Shown here: positions 61,757 through 64,000 of the stretch, one piece after another
Layout of the letters: every line of letters starts with the position of its first letter
Position numbering within the stretch: the first letter of the stretch is position 1
Translations under genes and position numbers: made by a program
Notes under the pieces: model-generated
Database searches by the model: none
What the model was told of the DNA's origin: nothing
The model's input: the letters and a program-made list of their open reading frames with translations, nothing else
Assembly: GCF_000177195.2 (NCBI RefSeq)
Contig: NC_015953.1
Coordinates: forward strand, 5,642,001-5,706,000
DNA: 64,000 bases
Reading direction: 5' to 3'
Source of the DNA: Streptomyces sp. SirexAA-E
GTDB taxonomy: Bacteria; Actinomycetota; Actinomycetes; Streptomycetales; Streptomycetaceae

Positions 61757-63003
61757 CCCCGCCCGCACCCGGTGCCCCGGCCTCTCCCCCCACCTCCGGC
61801 ACGGTGCCCTCGCCGTACGAGCCGCCCGCGCTCTACGGGCCCGACTTCGCCGCCGACCCGCACGGCCACTACCGCAGACTCCGCGCCCAGGGGCCGCTCG
61901 GACGGGTCAGGATCGCCCCCGGTGTCGACGCCCTGCTGGTCACCGACTACCAGGCGGCCGTCGATCTGCTGCGCGACACCGACACCTTCTCCAAGGACCC
62001 GCGCGCCTGGCAGGCGGGGATACCCGAGGACTCACCGGTCCTGCCGGTGCTCGGCTACCGGCCGACTGCCCTCTTCTCCGACGGAGCGGTCCACACGCGC
62101 TACCGCGAGGCCGTCAACGACACCCTCGCCCTGCTCGAACCCCACCTGCTGAGGGCGTACGCCGCCCAGGCCGCACAGCAGTTCATCGCCACGTTCTCCG
62201 CCACCGGCACGGGCGACCTCATCGCCCAGTACGCCCGCCTGCTGCCCCTGCGCGTCTTCAGCGCCTGCTTCGGGGTCGCCCCGCGGGACAGCGAACGGCT
62301 GCTGCACGGCGTCGCGGGCATGATGGACTCCGCCGCGAACGCGGCCGCCGCCTACGCCGACCTCGTCGCCGTGGTCGCCGGCCTCGTCGCCGAGCGCCGG
62401 GTCCGGCCCGGCCGGGACCTCACCACCTACCTGCTGGCGCACCCGGCGGGCCTGGACGACGACGAGGCCGTACGCCAGATCACCCTCATCATCAGCGCGG
62501 GCCACGACCCGACGACCAACCTGATCGGCAACGCCCTGCTGCGCATGCTCAGCGACACCGGCTACGGCGGCTCCCTGCACGGCGGAGCCATGACGGCACG
62601 TGAGGCCATCGACGAGGTGCTGTGGCGGGACCCGCCGCTGGCCAACATGGGCGCGCACTACCCACGGCACGACACCGAGTTCCACGGGGTCCCGCTGCGC
62701 GCCGGCCAGCTCGTCCTGGTCTCCTTCGCCGCCGCCAACACCCAGTCCCTGCCCGCCGTGTCGGACCCCGCCGTCCGTTCCGGCGACGGGGCGCACCTGG
62801 CCTGGTCGGCCGGGCCGCACCGGTGCCCCGCCAAGCAGCCCGCCCTGCTGATGGCGATGACCGCGATCGAACAGATCACCAGCCAGCTCTGCGACCTCGA
62901 ACTGGCCGTCGACCCCTCCGAACTGATCTGGCGCCCGGGTCCCTTCCACCGCGCCCCGGCGCACCTCCCGGTGCGGTTCACCCCGCTCGACACCCACCCC
63001 TGA
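61753..63003 (+). CDS. cvnE: Cytochrome P450 (CvnE)
   Basis: 416 aa; ATG overlaps the GTPase stop (ATGA). P450 features: I-helix ISAGHDPTT with the oxygen-activation Asp/Thr region near residue 255, ExxR-region EAIDEVLWRD near 285 (the ExxR Arg is displaced: EVLWR), and the heme-binding WSAGPHRCPAKQPAL with the axial Cys near 359. The usual Phe seven residues before the Cys is Trp. A P450 closes a subset of streptomycete conservons. It may be an effector or a redox-sensing member of the complex. No ferredoxin is encoded beside it. Confidence 0.93.
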   Translation: MTPPAPGAPASPPTSGTVPSPYEPPALYGPDFAADPHGHYRRLRAQGPLGRVRIAPGVDALLVTDYQAAVDLLRDTDTFSKDPRAWQAGIPEDSPVLPVLGYRPTALFSDGAVHTRYREAVNDTLALLEPHLLRAYAAQAAQQFIATFSATGTGDLIAQYARLLPLRVFSACFGVAPRDSERLLHGVAGMMDSAANAAAAYADLVAVVAGLVAERRVRPGRDLTTYLLAHPAGLDDDEAVRQITLIISAGHDPTTNLIGNALLRMLSDTGYGGSLHGGAMTAREAIDEVLWRDPPLANMGAHYPRHDTEFHGVPLRAGQLVLVSFAAANTQSLPAVSDPAVRSGDGAHLAWSAGPHRCPAKQPALLMAMTAIEQITSQLCDLELAVDPSELIWRPGPFHRAPAHLPVRFTPLDTHP

Positions 63004-63095
63004 GGCCCCCGCCGGTGCCGGACAGGAAGGCGCCGATCCCGTTCAGGCCCGTGTCGGTGGTACGCCGAACGGGTGAGGGACGAGAGAATTGCCCG

Positions 63096-63155
63096 ATGAA
63101 CAGCGAGCGCAGCCGGCGCACAGCCAACCGGCATACGGACGGGGTGGTTCTGTGA
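63096..63155 (+). CDS. Possible 19-codon leader peptide before the SepF-like gene
   Basis: ATG 63096 opens a 19-aa frame (MNSERSRRTANRHTDGVVL), Arg-rich, whose TGA (63153-63155) overlaps the SepF-like GTG 63152 as GTGA. Its start has no strong Shine-Dalgarno. The overlap suggests translational coupling. May also be chance. Confidence 0.35.
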   Translation: MNSERSRRTANRHTDGVVL

Positions 63156-63559
63156 GCAGGTACGACAGGTACGACAGGTACGACGCCACCGACGAACAGT
63201 GGGAAGGGCTCGCCCAGGTCGTACCGCTCCGGGGCCGCAACGAGTGGCCGTCCAGAGTGGACCACCGCACGGTCCCGGACCGCCAGGAGGCGGCCGAGCA
63301 GCGGCGGATGGTCGTGTTGAGGGTGCAGGTGTTCGCGGACGCCCGCGAGGTCGCCGAGTACCTGGTGGCGCAGATCCCGGTGCTGCTCGACCTGACGGGC
63401 GCCGAGAGCGATGTGGCCAAGCGGATCCTGGACTTCAGCAGCGGTGTGGTCTTCGGGCTCGGCAGCGGGATGCACCGAGTCGACCGCAACGTCTTCCTGC
63501 TGGCGCCGGTGGGCATGGAGGTCGAGGGGGTCACCGCGGCGGGCGTACCTCAATCGTAG
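63152..63559 (+). CDS. SepF-like cell-division family protein (DUF552)
   Basis: 135 aa from GTG 63152. The start is followed by three 9-base repeats (63158-63184) encoding YDRYDRYD, a short acidic/aromatic N-terminal motif like that of SepF. The SepF core is at residues ~55-130: VLRVQVFADAREVAEYLVAQIPVLLDL, SDVAKRILDFSSGVVFGLGSGMHRVDRNVFLLAP. The amphipathic membrane-binding helix at the N-terminus of canonical SepF is not obvious, and no ftsZ/dcw genes are nearby. It is therefore probably a paralogue of the SflA/SflB type found in streptomycetes. Confidence 0.9.
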   Translation: MSRYDRYDRYDATDEQWEGLAQVVPLRGRNEWPSRVDHRTVPDRQEAAEQRRMVVLRVQVFADAREVAEYLVAQIPVLLDLTGAESDVAKRILDFSSGVVFGLGSGMHRVDRNVFLLAPVGMEVEGVTAAGVPQS

Positions 63560-63614
63560 GAAGGTCGTGCGGACGGAACGGTTCGCCGGTCACCGGCGTG
63601 CGTACGGTCCGCTC

Positions 63615-64000
63615 ATGACTGTGATCCCCACGGGGCGTTCGGCCCCGCTGCCGGCACCGCGCCCCTACGCGACGGCCCCGTCCACGGCCCCGGCGCCCCC
63701 ACCCGGGGGCGCGGCCCGTCCCGTCGTCAGTGAGCTGCGGCTCGGCTCCTTCGCGTCGCACCGGCGTACCGTCGTCCCGCTCGGCCCGTTCACGCTGCTC
63801 ACCGGCGCGAGCGGCAGCGGGAAGTCGACGGCCCTGTGCGGGTACGAGGCCCTGGCCCGGCTCGCCGCGGGCGACCCGCTGGAGGAGGTGTTCTCCGACC
63901 CGGCGGCCTGGGTGCCCGAACGGTCCGGTGCCGATGCCCAGGGGCGGCGGGGGTTCCGGCTCGGCTGCACCGTGGACGGTCCGGCCGGGCCGGTGACGCT
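63615..64000 (+). CDS. AAA/ABC-type ATPase, N-terminal part (cut by window edge)
   Basis: 128 aa are visible from ATG 63615. A Pro/Ala-rich N-terminal stretch precedes SELRLGSFASHRRTVVPLGPFTLLTGASGSGKSTALCGYEALARLAAG, a Walker A in the arrangement of RecF/SMC-like AAA ATPases (a beta hairpin, then the P-loop). Walker B and the rest are beyond the window. Streptomycetes carry many such stand-alone proteins of undefined function. It starts 55 bases after the SepF-like gene and may be co-transcribed. Confidence 0.85.
   Translation, partial: MTVIPTGRSAPLPAPRPYATAPSTAPAPPPGGAARPVVSELRLGSFASHRRTVVPLGPFTLLTGASGSGKSTALCGYEALARLAAGDPLEEVFSDPAAWVPERSGADAQGRRGFRLGCTVDGPAGPVT

Overview
The window is about 72% G+C with strong third-position G/C bias, GTG/TTG starts, ATGA/GTGA gene overlaps and several Streptomyces hallmarks: a cvn conservon, an XRE/DUF397/RsbW-like trio, ECF42 with its YCII partner, a c-di-AMP riboswitch in front of a LysM-transglycosylase, and a SepF-like paralogue. 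I read it as a Streptomyces (or close relative) chromosome segment. No tRNA, rRNA, IS element or CRISPR array was seen.

1-17551: the 3' end of an assembly-line NRPS cluster. Two enzymes, coupled by a GTGA overlap, carry (C)-A-T-C-A-T-C-A-T-E and C-A-T-C-A-T-R. The specificity codes alternate: Gln-like, branched/hydrophobic, Gln-like (epimerised), branched/hydrophobic, Phe-like. The terminal thioester-reductase domain predicts a peptide aldehyde ending in phenylalaninal. 17998-24585: a twin Lrp/AsnC regulator followed by a four-gene overlapping operon (CE4 deacetylase/imidase, MHS-type transporter, SDR, and a ketopantoate-reductase-like domain fused to an M20 metallopeptidase). 24707-29422: an SDR behind a tandem operator-like repeat, an 8-bp minisatellite, a TetR/aldo-keto reductase pair with two palindromes, then the XRE/DUF397/ATPase trio.

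29590-35389 (minus strand): the most unusual region. A tightly overlapping operon encodes a class I methyltransferase, an 889-aa HEPN-NACHT-FGE protein, an 87-aa cold-shock-like OB protein, a 424-aa protein with a CorA-like C-terminal membrane hairpin, and a small membrane protein disrupted by an apparent frameshift. It looks like a STAND-NTPase biological-conflict (anti-phage/suicide) system in an arrangement I do not recognise. It is followed by metE under a cobalamin riboswitch and by an autoregulated ECF42 operon with a readable target promoter.

40348-53663: a hypoxia/redox-type island. Two divergent pairs and a DevR/DevS-like two-component pair share a GGGCC-N4-GGCCC palindrome (tandem at 40925, single at 43721, and the head of a 23-bp-period array at 46609). 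Members are a PPOX-fold flavoprotein, a SLOG-like protein, VKOR, a flavohemoprotein, the response regulator and heme-GAF kinase, an orphan ctaD, a small membrane protein and, next door but without a clear box, pyruvate carboxylase and an FMN reductase-like protein.

53696-64000: housekeeping and signalling. A c-di-AMP-riboswitch-controlled LysM/transglycosylase, a PH-like acidic protein, a SIS-domain sugar isomerase, an MBL hydrolase, a complete conservon (ATPase, roadblock, DUF742, GTPase, P450), a SepF-like protein behind a 19-codon leader, and the start of an AAA ATPase cut by the window edge.
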